Assembly: GCA_027604665.1 (NCBI GenBank)
Contig: JADGIZ010000685.1
Span: 1-10,103, forward strand
Origin: Polyrhizophydium stewartii
Lineage: Eukaryota > Chytridiomycota > Chytridiomycetes > Rhizophydiales
Length of the DNA stretch: 10,103 bases
Reading direction: 5' to 3'
Both the position numbers and the translations under genes were made by a program. Numbering within the stretch: position 1 is the stretch's first letter; every line of letters starts with the position of its first letter. The notes beneath the pieces were generated by a model. It had not been told where the DNA came from, ran no database searches, and saw only the letters and a program-made list of their open reading frames with translations. Below are positions 1 through 8,700 of the stretch, in pieces.

Positions 1-106
1 GGGCAGCGGGCCGCCGAGGCGGTGCAGGCGGAGGTGCACAACAAACGGGCGGGCGGGGGAGCGGTCAGATCGAGCTGCGCCGCAGCGCTCACGACGAGCG
101 GCTCAC
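1..106 (-). other. Probable intron, partial (donor at 106-105)
   Basis: The GTGAGC donor follows CAG on the minus strand. A CTGAC and a C-rich/T-rich tract follow near positions 40-71, with no AG before the left edge. At more than 106 nt it would be longer than most introns in this window, so continued reading of the open frame cannot be excluded. Confidence 0.4.
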
Positions 107-428
107 CTGCGCGGGCGGGCGGCGGCTCGTCATTGATGTTGCGCATCAGCGGCCTGCGCGGCGTTGTGGTGCGCTCGGGGCGGGCCAGGCTGCGGCGGCG
201 GGCGGCGGGCAGCCCGCGCTGGAAGCCGCCGCCGCCGCCGCGAGGGAAGCCCGTGCCGTGCGACTCGATGTCGGCCGCTCCGCCGTCGACTCGGACGACA
301 TTGAGCGGCGACACGTCCTGCGGCCGGCCCGAGGTGCTCGGCCTGCTGCCGGGCCGCATCAGGAACAAGGCGTTGCTGGACTGGCCGTCGGCGTCGCCGA
401 GGGGGACCGATCTGGTCTCGTACGTCAT
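1..428 (-). CDS. Unidentified protein, N-terminal coding exon; gene runs off the left edge
   Basis: I do not recognise this gene. On the minus strand an ATG at 428-426 opens a frame beginning MTYETRSVPLGDADG with strongly GC-rich third codon positions. The encoded stretch looks like a disordered, polar N-terminus: a run of five glycines, several Arg-rich patches (AARRRSLARPERTTTPRRP) and then MRNINDEPPPARA. A consensus donor, CAG followed by GTGAGC, lies at 107/106, so the coding exon is probably 428-107 (107 codons plus one base). A CTGAC-like branch site near 67-71 is followed by a pyrimidine-rich run, and no AG occurs between about 70 and 1. The acceptor would therefore lie outside the window. 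If the donor is unused, the frame stays open to base 1. The same frame is also open and GC3-rich upstream to about 659 without another ATG, so the true start may lie in a further upstream exon. The gene lies on the same strand as the DZIP1-like gene and downstream of it. Confidence 0.5.
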   Translation of the reverse strand, partial: MTYETRSVPLGDADGQSSNALFLMRPGSRPSTSGRPQDVSPLNVVRVDGGAADIESHGTGFPRGGGGGFQRGLPAARRRSLARPERTTTPRRPLMRNINDEPPPARAGEPLVVSAAAQLDLTAPPPARLLCTSACTASAARC

Positions 429-714
429 TGCGGCGTGGAAAACGGCTTGGGCGCTGTCAGTGAGCGGCGCGCGCGCGAGCGGTGCGGTCGCTGGCTCGCG
501 GGCACTGGCGGCTCTTTGCGGGCGGCGGGCCTCGGAGCAGCCCTGGGTGACCTCGGGCGACGTAAGCACGAGTTGCTGCCGCTGCGGGCAAGAGCGGAGG
601 CGCTCGGGCAGCGCGGGATCTCGGCGGACGGCGGAGTCGGAGGAAGGGCGGGCGGAGGTTCTTGGCGGCGCGGGGACATCGACTGGCGGACGGGAGACCT
701 CCGCCGACAACAAA

Positions 715-726
715 CACACACACACA
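715..726. repeat. (CA)6 dinucleotide repeat
   Basis: Six tandem CA units, preceded by an A-rich stretch. It lies in the spacer between two minus-strand genes and reads as TG repeats on the coding strand. It is short and probably incidental. Confidence 0.8.
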
Positions 727-760
727 GCCCGCGCCGCCACCTCCGACGCCTGCGACTCCG

Positions 761-778
761 CCCACGCCCACGCCCACG
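761..778. repeat. CCCACG hexamer repeated three times
   Basis: Three perfect tandem copies of CCCACG. Together with the nearby CA tract this marks a low-complexity, probably non-coding spacer. Confidence 0.75.
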
Positions 779-819
779 CAGCCCGGAAGGACACGATGTA
801 AACCTCCCGCGAGGCAGCT

Positions 820-3800
820 TCAGTCGTCAAAGTCGTCGAGGTCGTCCATAACATGCACGCCCTGCGGCGGGCCAGCCCATCCCTGCGCGGCAGGCGGGGG
901 TGGCTTGGCCGCCGCAGTGTTGCTCACGGGTTGCGGCGGACGCGGCATCTGGACGCTCGTGCGGCCGGCCGCCGCCGCCGGCGGATCTTCGGTCAGCGAG
1001 TCGCTGTCGGGCAGGTTGTCGAAGATGTCCATGTCGTCGTCGTCGTCATCATTGTCGAAGCCCGCTACCCCTCCTTTGGCGGCCGGCGCCGTCCAGCTGC
1101 GTGCCGTCGTGTGAGCAGCGGCACGGCTCAGTGTGCTCGCATGGCGCAGACCCACCTGGAGCTCGGCGCCGTACCTGTTGCCTGGCCAATGACCTTTGCG
1201 GGCACGGTACCGACATACTGCGGCGAAGACTGGTTGCTCGGGATCGGGTCCTCGTCGATGATGCTCTCGAGCAACGAGTCCTCCTGCGAGAGCGAGGAGC
1301 TCGAGATCTCAAGGTCGTCGATCCCAACGTCGTCGTCGTCGCCACCGCCGTCGCTGCTGCGAAGCGCCGAGACCGAGGGTGCAGAGATGGGCGCAGACTG
1401 CTGGACCCCCTGCCCGCCTCGGCCGGTCAGGCTGCGCCGTGTTGGCGGGTCGGCGGCGGCCGGGAAGGCGTGCGTCGCCGTGGGAGTTGGTGCGCTATCA
1501 AGGCGGGCCTTGTCGATGACGACATGCGGATGTGGCCTGTTCTTGAGCGACAGCGGGCCAGTATCGCCGACGCTGACCTTGATCACGGGCTCTGCGCCCC
1601 ATCCGCTAGCCGCCCGGGGAGGCGCCTGCGTGGGCTGCTGAGTCTGTCTTGCCTGCAAGTGCGGTGGCGGCGACGGACTGCGAGAGCGCGACTGGGTGCT
1701 GCCGGTGTAGCTGGAGCCGCTCTCCCCGTCGGCGCTGCGGGAGGGGCTGTCGCTTTGGGTGCCCGAATACGAGGACCCGTCGTGCTCGGGCGACTCGGCG
1801 AGATCCCTGGCGACGATCCCGCGAGTGTCTCCCACATCAGCCGGTCTCGGTGGTGGCGCCGATGCCGGCCGTGGCGGAGGTGCTCGCCGAAGGGGAGACC
1901 CGATGCGTCCAAAGAAGCCCTTGAGCGGTGTCCCGTTCTTCTTCAGTGGCGAGGGCGGAAGCTGCTCGAGCGGCTCAAACACCTGCTCGTTGCCGGCATT
2001 CGCAGCCTCGTGCTCTTCGCGGAGCGACGGCATCTGCCCGTCAGCCTTTGGCGAGAAGAGGCGGCGGGCAATGTCGCCCGAGATCTTCTTGAACGGGTTC
2101 GAGAAGAACGACTGCTTGTGCGCAGATCCGGGCGACTGTGCACTGGCACGCAACGCCGCCAGCTGGGCCCGCAGGACATCGAGGTCGTCCGGCCCCTCGG
2201 TCGCGGTCGACGCCGAGGTCGTTGTTGATGCGCGCCGCTCGTGGCTTCGGCCGTGCTCGCTGGCCGTCGGGGTGGCGGCGAATCCAACGGCGGGCATCGA
2301 GAACGACATGCGCTTGACGGGACTGACAACAGGCAGGCTCTGATCAAAGACTTCGACCTTCTGAACGGGGTTGATCTGGATCGAGCGACGTAACGCTCCT
2401 GCAGTGCTTCCACGGTTCGGCGAAGGTGCTGGTCCGAGCGAAAAGGCTGGAGCGCAAGCGTCAGCCCCGTCCAAGCGAGTCGTCGCACCAGCCAGCAAGC
2501 ATCCAGTTCACGCGCACCAAGAGATGCCTTGCGCATCGATGAGCGGCGGGAGATCGTGCTCGACGGGTCCTGCGCCTTGGCGAGATACACGGAGACGATA
2601 GAATCGACCTGCTTCTCGAGGTGGCTGCGCATACGCTTGTACATGGGCATTGCATCGCCGTCTTGCATGCGCTCCGCAAACATCTGCATCGACAGCTCAG
2701 AGTACTCGCCAAAGATGCCTGGGTTGATGCCCCACTCCTTGTATATGCGGCTCGACGTGACGCCGCGCTCGGCAAGATACTGGTCAGCCAAGGTCGACGA
2801 GTTGTTCTTTTCGTCCTGGATCGCGCCGACAGGGTGCGCAAAGAGCGACTTGGCCCATGGCGCGCTTTGTATGGGTGTTTCTGAGAGCGCGGCCATGTGA
2901 GCATGTGGGTGAAACCGATGCAGAAAACGATTGTCTGCGACTGCGAGCGGGTACCTGTGTGCTTGCGCATGGCGTCGACCACAGTTTCCCACAACTCGTC
3001 CTCGGTTTGCTGGCACAGGATCTCCGCTGTCAGGGATGTTTGATGAACCAAACAACAGCAAGCGCGCATCACTCACAGGGTCTTCTTTGGGGATATCCAT
3101 GCTGCCCGTGCTCTTGGCGGCTTCGGCTATTGCCTGAAAGCGCACGCTTAATCAGTCGCAAAAAAACAAGGTTCGTGATCGAGCAGTATGGAGCCTCACC
3201 TCGACATCCATCAAAATCTCGTCCGAGAAAGTGGGTTCAAGAGGCGGCGGAGTCGGCTCGGATCGCGCCGATTGAGGCTGCGAGACAGGAGCGCTTTCCG
3301 GCTCAGGTGGTTGAGGGATCTTGATCGTGAGAGATGGCAGACGAGGATGGTTGTCGGCGTCCTCTTGCGCCGAGTGCGGCGGCGTGGGCTGCTTTGGTTT
3401 GGCCTCGGAGCTGCGTCTGGCTTGCATTGCCGCGCGCATCTCCTGAATCTCGCGTGTTGCTGCCTGAAGCTGCTCCTCCATCGTCCGCCGCTCATCGTTC
3501 TGTTACCAGGCACCGAATCGAGCGTCAGAACATTACGGCGGCCATTCGTGCGAGCGTGCAGAGCTCACATGCTGCTCGATGAGAGTCAGCCGAATGCGCT
3601 CCATCTCTGCCGCCATGCGCTCCTGGACTGCTTCGAGAGCGTCTTGTTGCCTTGCGTCAAACTCGGCCGCAAGAGACAAGGCTGTCGACTCCTGCTCGCG
3701 CTGGCTGCGAGCCTGCTGCTCGGCAAGTTGCTGCAGCAGGCGCTGGACTTCGGCGCCGATCTCGTCGGTTTTTGCTGGCTTTGGCTGCTCTTCTGGCTCT

Positions 3801-5332
3801 TGCTTAGGCGGCGGCTCCCTCGCCGCCCGCTTGGCAGCTCCATCGTCGTCGTCTTCAATCTGCCCGACATGCGACTTGCGCTTGAGCTCGCGGTTCTGGC
3901 ATAGATCGGCGTTGTTAGCGTTGGCAGCTTTCTTGTGGCCTTCCAGACCAGACTGCTGCCCGGCCTCGCCGTACCATGTACTCCTCAAAGCGCGCCTTCT
4001 CTTCCAGTAAAGCCTCGCGCTCGTCGTTGACCTGCTTGTGCACGGATGTCTTGAGCTCCTGCAGCTCGCGCTCGTACCGCAAGCGCTCCTGCTTGTACAT
4101 CTCCTCGAGCGCCGCCTGCGCGCGCATAAAGTCGCATCGAGTGAGCATGCCGCCAAAGAGCAGACGCAGCTGTAACGCCGCTTGCCTTGCGCTCTGCAAC
4201 TTCGCGGTCGATGCGTTGCTCCATCTTGCTCTCGACCTCGCACCTTAGCTGGCGCTCGGCGTCGACCAGGCGAGTCGAGAATCGCTCGATCATGTCCGCC
4301 ATGCGCTGGAACTCGACCGAGCTCGCTGCCTGCGTGGTGGATCCCTCGGCGGCAGCGGCAGCGGCAGATACAGCACTTGGCCTTGGCCTGGGTGCTTCAG
4401 GATGCCGCCGCTGCAGATGCGAGTCAAGATAGTACGCGCTTGTGAAGACCTTGGTGCAGAAGCTGCATCGCTGTGCTCCGTCGCGAGGACGGTCAGCCTG
4501 GATGGCTGGTGCGCCGCTGGGGACCGATCAAGGCTATACTTACGTGGTACACTGCTTGGGTAGTGTTGTTTTGCGATAAACCGCCGGGAAGCTTCGCGAC
4601 AAGCTGGTAAGCGTAGAGCGTCTTGCGCAGCGTCTTGAGCTCCTTCTTCATTGCCGCGGACTCGGCTTCCTGTCTCGTGGCGTGAGCAAGCGGCCGCTCC
4701 AAGTTGATGGCAAGAGTTGCAATTCCCCACCTGCTTCTCCTGCTCTGAAGCTGCCTTTGCGTAGCGGCCGCGCAAGGACTCGAGCTCGGCTTCCGCCTCG
4801 TCTCGCTGGTCGACGAGATACTCCTGCGTGCCGCGCCAGTGAGACAGGATGCAGAGTGTCCAAGCCGAGCAAGGCAGCCGCACGCACCTGCGAGTGCAGC
4901 AAGAACTCGATAATGAGCTGCGCGAGCTGGAAAAGCTTGATAAAGTTTGGGTCAATGTATCGCACGTCTGGATAGCGCCGAGTCAGCCTGGTCTTCGCAT
5001 CCAGGCCATGTGGCGGCGGACTGACCCTCGGCCTCGATGTCGCAAAACGTCACGTTCTCCATAACTTCCTGAAGCGACTCAATGTCAACCTGGTCGGTGC
5101 TGTCAGCGGTCATGCGTCCGCATGCTGCAAGGCGGCAAGGCACGCTGCGCACGTCTTTCATGACCTGGTCCGGATCGATGGCAGCGAGCATGCGCCAGTT
5201 GAGACGTTCGCGGCGGCGGCGGAAGAAGAAGCCGTCGATGAGCGCACTGCTGCTAGATGCGCGTGCGCCGGGAGCCGGCGATGGCGAGCGGCTGCGCCCG
5301 CCGTGATCGTGGCGTCGCGAGCTGCTGCCCAT
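820..5332 (-). CDS. DZIP1: DZIP1/Iguana-like ciliary transition-zone zinc-finger protein (14 exons)
   Basis: Known family role: DZIP1 proteins act at the basal body and transition zone in ciliogenesis (and in vertebrate Hedgehog signalling). My exon model, read leftwards, is 5332-5153, 5089-5026, 4967-4888, 4823-4731, 4669-4544, 4470-4186, 4115-3975, 3895-3569, 3499-3200, 3133-3077, 3009-2955, 2880-2518, 2446-1156 and 1096-820. It gives 1212 codons plus TGA. Residues about 33-130 match the DZIP1 N-terminal domain (FFFRRRRERLNWRMLAAID, then LQEVMENVTFCDIEAED, then FIKLFQLAQLIIEFLLHSQ). A C2H2 finger uses C183, C186, H199 and H204. Coiled coil runs from about 213 to 430. A conserved-looking block with EWGINPG lies near 618-624. 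Residues from about 690 on are a disordered Ser/Pro/Asp-rich tail ending DDLDDFDD. Known animal proteins are roughly 770-870 residues, so the tail is long. The start is chosen at 5332 (A at -3, G at +4); in-frame ATGs at 5542 and 5647 are alternatives. Confidence 0.9.
1029..1056 (-). repeat. GAC-rich trinucleotide tract encoding an acidic run
   Basis: The plus strand reads as a GTCGTC-type run; the minus strand encodes FDNDDDDDDMDIFDN in the last exon of the DZIP1-like gene. Such Asp tracts recur in both large genes of this window. Confidence 0.75.
3010..3076 (-). other. DZIP1-like intron 10 (67 nt)
   Basis: The donor GTGAGT follows GACCCT. The branch site CTGAC is at 3033-3029 and the acceptor is GTGCCAG at 3010, joining KEDP to QTEDELWETVV. 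A GAG acceptor at 3022 is also in phase and would add four residues (ILCQ). The CAG site fits the branch distance and acceptor style of the other introns better. Confidence 0.7.
4116..4185 (-). other. DZIP1-like intron 6, probable GC-AG intron (70 nt)
   Basis: Exon 6 ends DREVAERK and exon 7 begins AALEEMYKQ. At the required phase the junction is AAG followed by GCAAGC, the classic extended consensus of the minor GC donor class. The acceptor is GCGCGCAG at 4117-4116, with a CTCAC branch-like site upstream. The only nearby in-phase GT (4176-4175, GTTACA) is a poor donor and would add three residues. Confidence 0.7.
4395..4470 (-). other. C2H2 zinc finger of the DZIP1-like protein
   Basis: The start of exon 6 encodes RCSFCTKVFTSAYYLDSHLQ followed by RRH, a C-x2-C-x12-H-x4-H finger at residues 183-204. 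In the DZIP1 family a single C2H2 finger follows the N-terminal domain and a short coiled coil. The same order is seen here, which is strong support for the assignment. Confidence 0.92.
5090..5152 (-). other. DZIP1-like intron 1 (63 nt, in-frame length)
   Basis: The donor is GAC followed by GTGCGC, and the acceptor is CCGACCAG, with a CTGAC branch site about 13 nt upstream. The intron is a multiple of three and has no stop, so it could be read through. It is called an intron because removing it joins MKD to VDIESLQEVM, which matches the spacing in DZIP1 proteins with no insertion. Confidence 0.85.
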
Positions 5333-5769
5333 GTTGTCTGAGCGAGAACGGCCAGATGCACGATGCGGCTGGGCGTGGCGCGCGTCGTGGTGCCTGCGCG
5401 AGTCGGATGGGGGTCGGAAGCCACTCGGGCGGGCCGGGGATGCATTCCGGCTCGGCGGGCGTCTCCTTGTTGTAAAGGCCGAGCGCGGCGTGCGGGTTGT
5501 GCTGGCCGACGGTGTTGTTGCCTGCGCGGTCTTGGAGGACATGTCCGACGAGCGGCGTCTCGGGGCGGCCGACGCAGTGCCGGCCCCTCGGCTGTCATCC
5601 TGTGACGGCGCCTGCTTCCGCGCAAGCAGGATGCATAGCACACGCATGGGCAGCAGTTCGGCAGAGGAGGAATGCGTTGGTCAGCGTGGCGGGATCTGGT
5701 GACGGCGGGGCCAGCGGGCATGACGACGTCGAGCGCGGGCACCATCGACTCTCCGCGCAAAGTCACGAC
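5333..5769. promoter_or_regulatory. Divergent intergenic region, probable bidirectional promoter
   Basis: The predicted starts of the minus-strand DZIP1-like gene (5332) and the plus-strand DUF6729-like gene (5770) face away from each other here, so both promoters should lie in or near this stretch. I see no clear TATA element. The region is not ordinary spacer: a minus-strand frame (5594-5253) is open and GC3-rich between about 5591 and 5394. Part of it may therefore be exonic, as an alternative DZIP1-like 5' exon or another gene. Confidence 0.45.
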
Positions 5770-8700
5770 ATGGTCGCCCGACCGCGACGCAACCCGACGG
5801 CCCAGCGCGGACGTGCGCCAGCGCGCGCGGACGGCGCAGCAGACCCGCCAGCAGAGCAGCCACCAGACGGGCCGCCCGCGCCCGACGAGGCTGCGGCCGC
5901 GACAGACCCCGGCGCCACGGCCGCCGCTGTCAAGCGCAAGCCGCCTCTCGAGCGGTCCGCCAGCCCAAAGCGCCAGCGCACCGACGGCGCTGCACCCGAC
6001 GGCGCCGCAAAGGCCGCCGTCGACACTGCGCCGGCCTCCGCAGAGCACCAGGGCTCTGCAGCCACAGACGCACCCATCCTGGCCGGCGCCGGCGCTGGTG
6101 CAGTCGCAGACGAACCGCCAATCGAGCCCCAGATAGGCGGCGACCTCAGCTTGGAGGACACGGGCATCGGCGTCGGCCTCGAACTCGCTCTCGGGCTGGA
6201 CTCGCTTGGCTCGGACGAAGACGACGACGATGATGACGACGATGACGAGGAGGAGGAGGAAGAAGAGGACATTGGCATCGGCTTTGGACTCCCTGGTGCT
6301 GAGGCGGATGCAAGGTGAGCTCGGCGGGTTGCCGTGCTCGATGCGCTGCTCCGCAGCCTTGGTTGCTGACGAGCGCCGATGTTGTGCGTGCGACCTGCGG
6401 CTGTCATGCGGGCACATGGCCATCGTGGGCTGCCTCGGGCACACATGCGCCTCGTCGACCACCAAGGCCGCTCTCGGAAACACCGCACTTCTCGCTCCGC
6501 GGCTCGTCTGACGACGAGGCGGGCATCTCCGCTGGAGCAGCAGCAGGCACAGCGAGACGACCTGCGGCGCCTTCCCGGACGGCCGCTGCCGCCGCAAGGC
6601 AGATGCAGACGCGGGGCGTCCTCGGGCGGCAGGCTGCTGCCGGCGCTAGCGCTGCGGCCGCAAGGCTCGATGATGGCGAGATCGACGGCCATGTCCCGGC
6701 AGGCAAGCGTGCACGGCTATCGGCTGATGCGCCGGCGTCGGCCGGACCCCATGCGGAGCCTGCCGACAGGCCCGGCAGGCGGCGAGGCATACTGGCCTCC
6801 AGCGGCCGCGACGACGACGACGATGAGGATGAGGACGACGACGACGACGAAGGCTCGTTTGACGAGGACGACGACGACGAGCGCGGAGGCGACGCCGCCA
6901 ACACCGAGTCGATGCGACAGGCGCTGATTGCGGGCTGGCTCGAGCGCACGCACCGGACGTACCACTTCAACGACAACTTCGACTGGCCGACGCTCGAGGC
7001 GTTTCTGATCAAGCTGCGGTCCATGGAAGCGGGCGTCATGGAGCTGCTGCGCAAGGGCCAGATCTTCTTCACGCTGATCCCGCAGGCGGCAAGCAGCGGG
7101 GCTGCGTCCGGGGCTGCGTCCGGTGCCGTGCACGACAAGGCAGCGCAGGGCGATCTGGCAGGCGCCGCAGCGGACGGCCATCCGCTGCATGGCGAGAGCG
7201 GCGCCGACGACGAGGCCAGAGCCGCCAATGGCGACAGCGATGCCGGCGGCCGCGACGAGGACGAGGATCTCGCCGGGTCAGATGCGGGCTCGTCGCGGCG
7301 ACCGCCGGCAGGTGCAGCCCGCCAAAAGGCGCCGATCAAGGTTGCCGTGTGGGCGCCGCACGTCATATTCCCCGACACCAAGTTCAAGTGTCCCGAGTGC
7401 AAGGGCCTGATTGCGCGCGAGAGCGCCCAGCCCGATCGCCTGCGGAGGGTCACGGCGCTGGCCAACTGCTACCTGCTCGTCACATACCGCTACCGCTGCA
7501 GCGCTTGCAAGACGCAGTTCCAGTCGACCACCGAGGCGTTCTTTGACAATCTGCCTGCCAACGTGCGCCAGACGCTGCCCGTGACCATCTTCTCTCGGTC
7601 GTGCATCGACAACGAGCTCATTGACATTGTCGATGAATATGGCAAGACGCGCAAGGACAGATCCAACGTCAACGCAATGCTCAACCGCAAGCATCGCAAC
7701 TGTATCTTGCACCATCCTGCGCTGCGAGTCACGTCCATCACGCGGCGTGTGTCGCGCAAGCACGGATCTGGCCAGCCTGGGGCCGATGCATCTGCTCGCG
7801 GCCACAACATGAGCGATGGCGAAGGCGACTCGGAGCACGCGGGTGACTCGGGCTCGCGCACGCCGCGGCATGCCAGCGGCGCCGGCAGTCGGTTCGGACC
7901 GGGCAAGAGCTCGGGCACCCGCAACCGGACGCTGCTGCCCGCGCCGCCCGCCCCCTCGGACACGCTCACGGTGGTGCCGCTCTCGATGCTTCTGCCCGGC
8001 AGCGACCCGTCGCAGTCTGTGCCGTTATATATCCCCGCCACTGCGATGCACATGCTGCCGCAGTATCTCGCCATGTTGCATGTGCAGATCAACCAGCTGG
8101 CGCGGCGGCAGATCCCCGGACCAAGGCCGGCTGGCCAACAACAATCGATACCACCTGCGCCGCAGGCCTTGGATCCAGCGCAGGCGTCAGGCGCTGATGC
8201 TGACGGGCGTGCCGCAGCGGCCAATGGAGCGACGGCGCAGAGCGCAGTGCCGGCGGCGTTGGGGAGCATCGACGAGATCCGCGACGCCGTGGCTCATGCG
8301 ATCGAGCCGTTCGCGTCTGGCGTGCAGGCGGTCGATGCGCGGATATCGGCGACGCTGGCGAGTCCCGAGACCGTGGTGAAGCGCAAGCGCGGGCGGCCGC
8401 GAAAGAACTCGATCCAGCCGGCGGCCAGCAGTGTGGTGTCCCCTGCACAGGCGACGTTGCAGCACGCCGCGGTCGGCATCAATTCCGTGCCGCTGATGCA
8501 CGCACCGGTGGGGCAGCCTGCACTGCCGTTGGCAGCCACGGCGAGAATGCCAGATACAAGCGCGTTTGGCACACCTGCGAGTGCCGCACCGGTCAAGATC
8601 GACCCGTTTGCAGCACGGCTTGCCCTGACGCCTTCTGCGAGGCTTGCTGCGCCTGCGGGACAGGATCTGGCGGCATCAGAAGACGGCGGTGTGACGCCGG

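Larger units (their letters stand above)
429..819. other. Spacer between the DZIP1-like gene and the left partial gene
   Basis: Both flanking genes are on the minus strand, so this stretch should hold the 3' end of the DZIP1-like transcript and the promoter or 5' leader of the left gene. I see no AATAAA-type signal. It contains a (CA)6 tract and three copies of CCCACG. From about 659 to 429 one minus-strand frame is open, in phase with the left gene and GC-rich at third positions. Part of this may be an upstream coding extension rather than leader. Confidence 0.5.

Noticed and set aside
22..851. Two long plus-strand open frames (22-801 and 258-851)
   Set aside because: They are antisense to the left gene. 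They are Arg/Ala/Gly-rich, read through the CA and CCCACG repeats, and show no domain. High GC makes stops rare, and the minus-strand frame reads more like protein.
853..2343. Plus-strand open frames opposite the DZIP1-like tail
   Set aside because: The minus strand has consistent splice phases and a sensible protein; these are GC-driven antisense shadows rich in Arg, Ser and Ala.
5542..5647. Longer DZIP1-like N-terminus from ATG at 5647 or 5542
   Set aside because: The frame is open, but its codon use upstream of 5332 is poorer than the competing frame, and the ATG at 5332 has a better context. Not excluded.
5158..6597. A 479-residue minus-strand open frame spanning the divergent region
   Set aside because: It is Arg/Ala/Cys-rich without recognisable motifs and lies opposite the acidic exon 1 of the plus-strand gene. 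Its length is explained by lack of stops in GC-rich DNA.
6404..7465. Minus-strand open frame with long Ser runs
   Set aside because: The Ser runs are the reverse complement of the GAC/GAG acidic tracts in the plus-strand gene.
8024..8033. TATATAT-like sequence as a promoter element
   Set aside because: It lies in the middle of exon 2 of the DUF6729-like gene, encoding PLYIP, with no gene start downstream.
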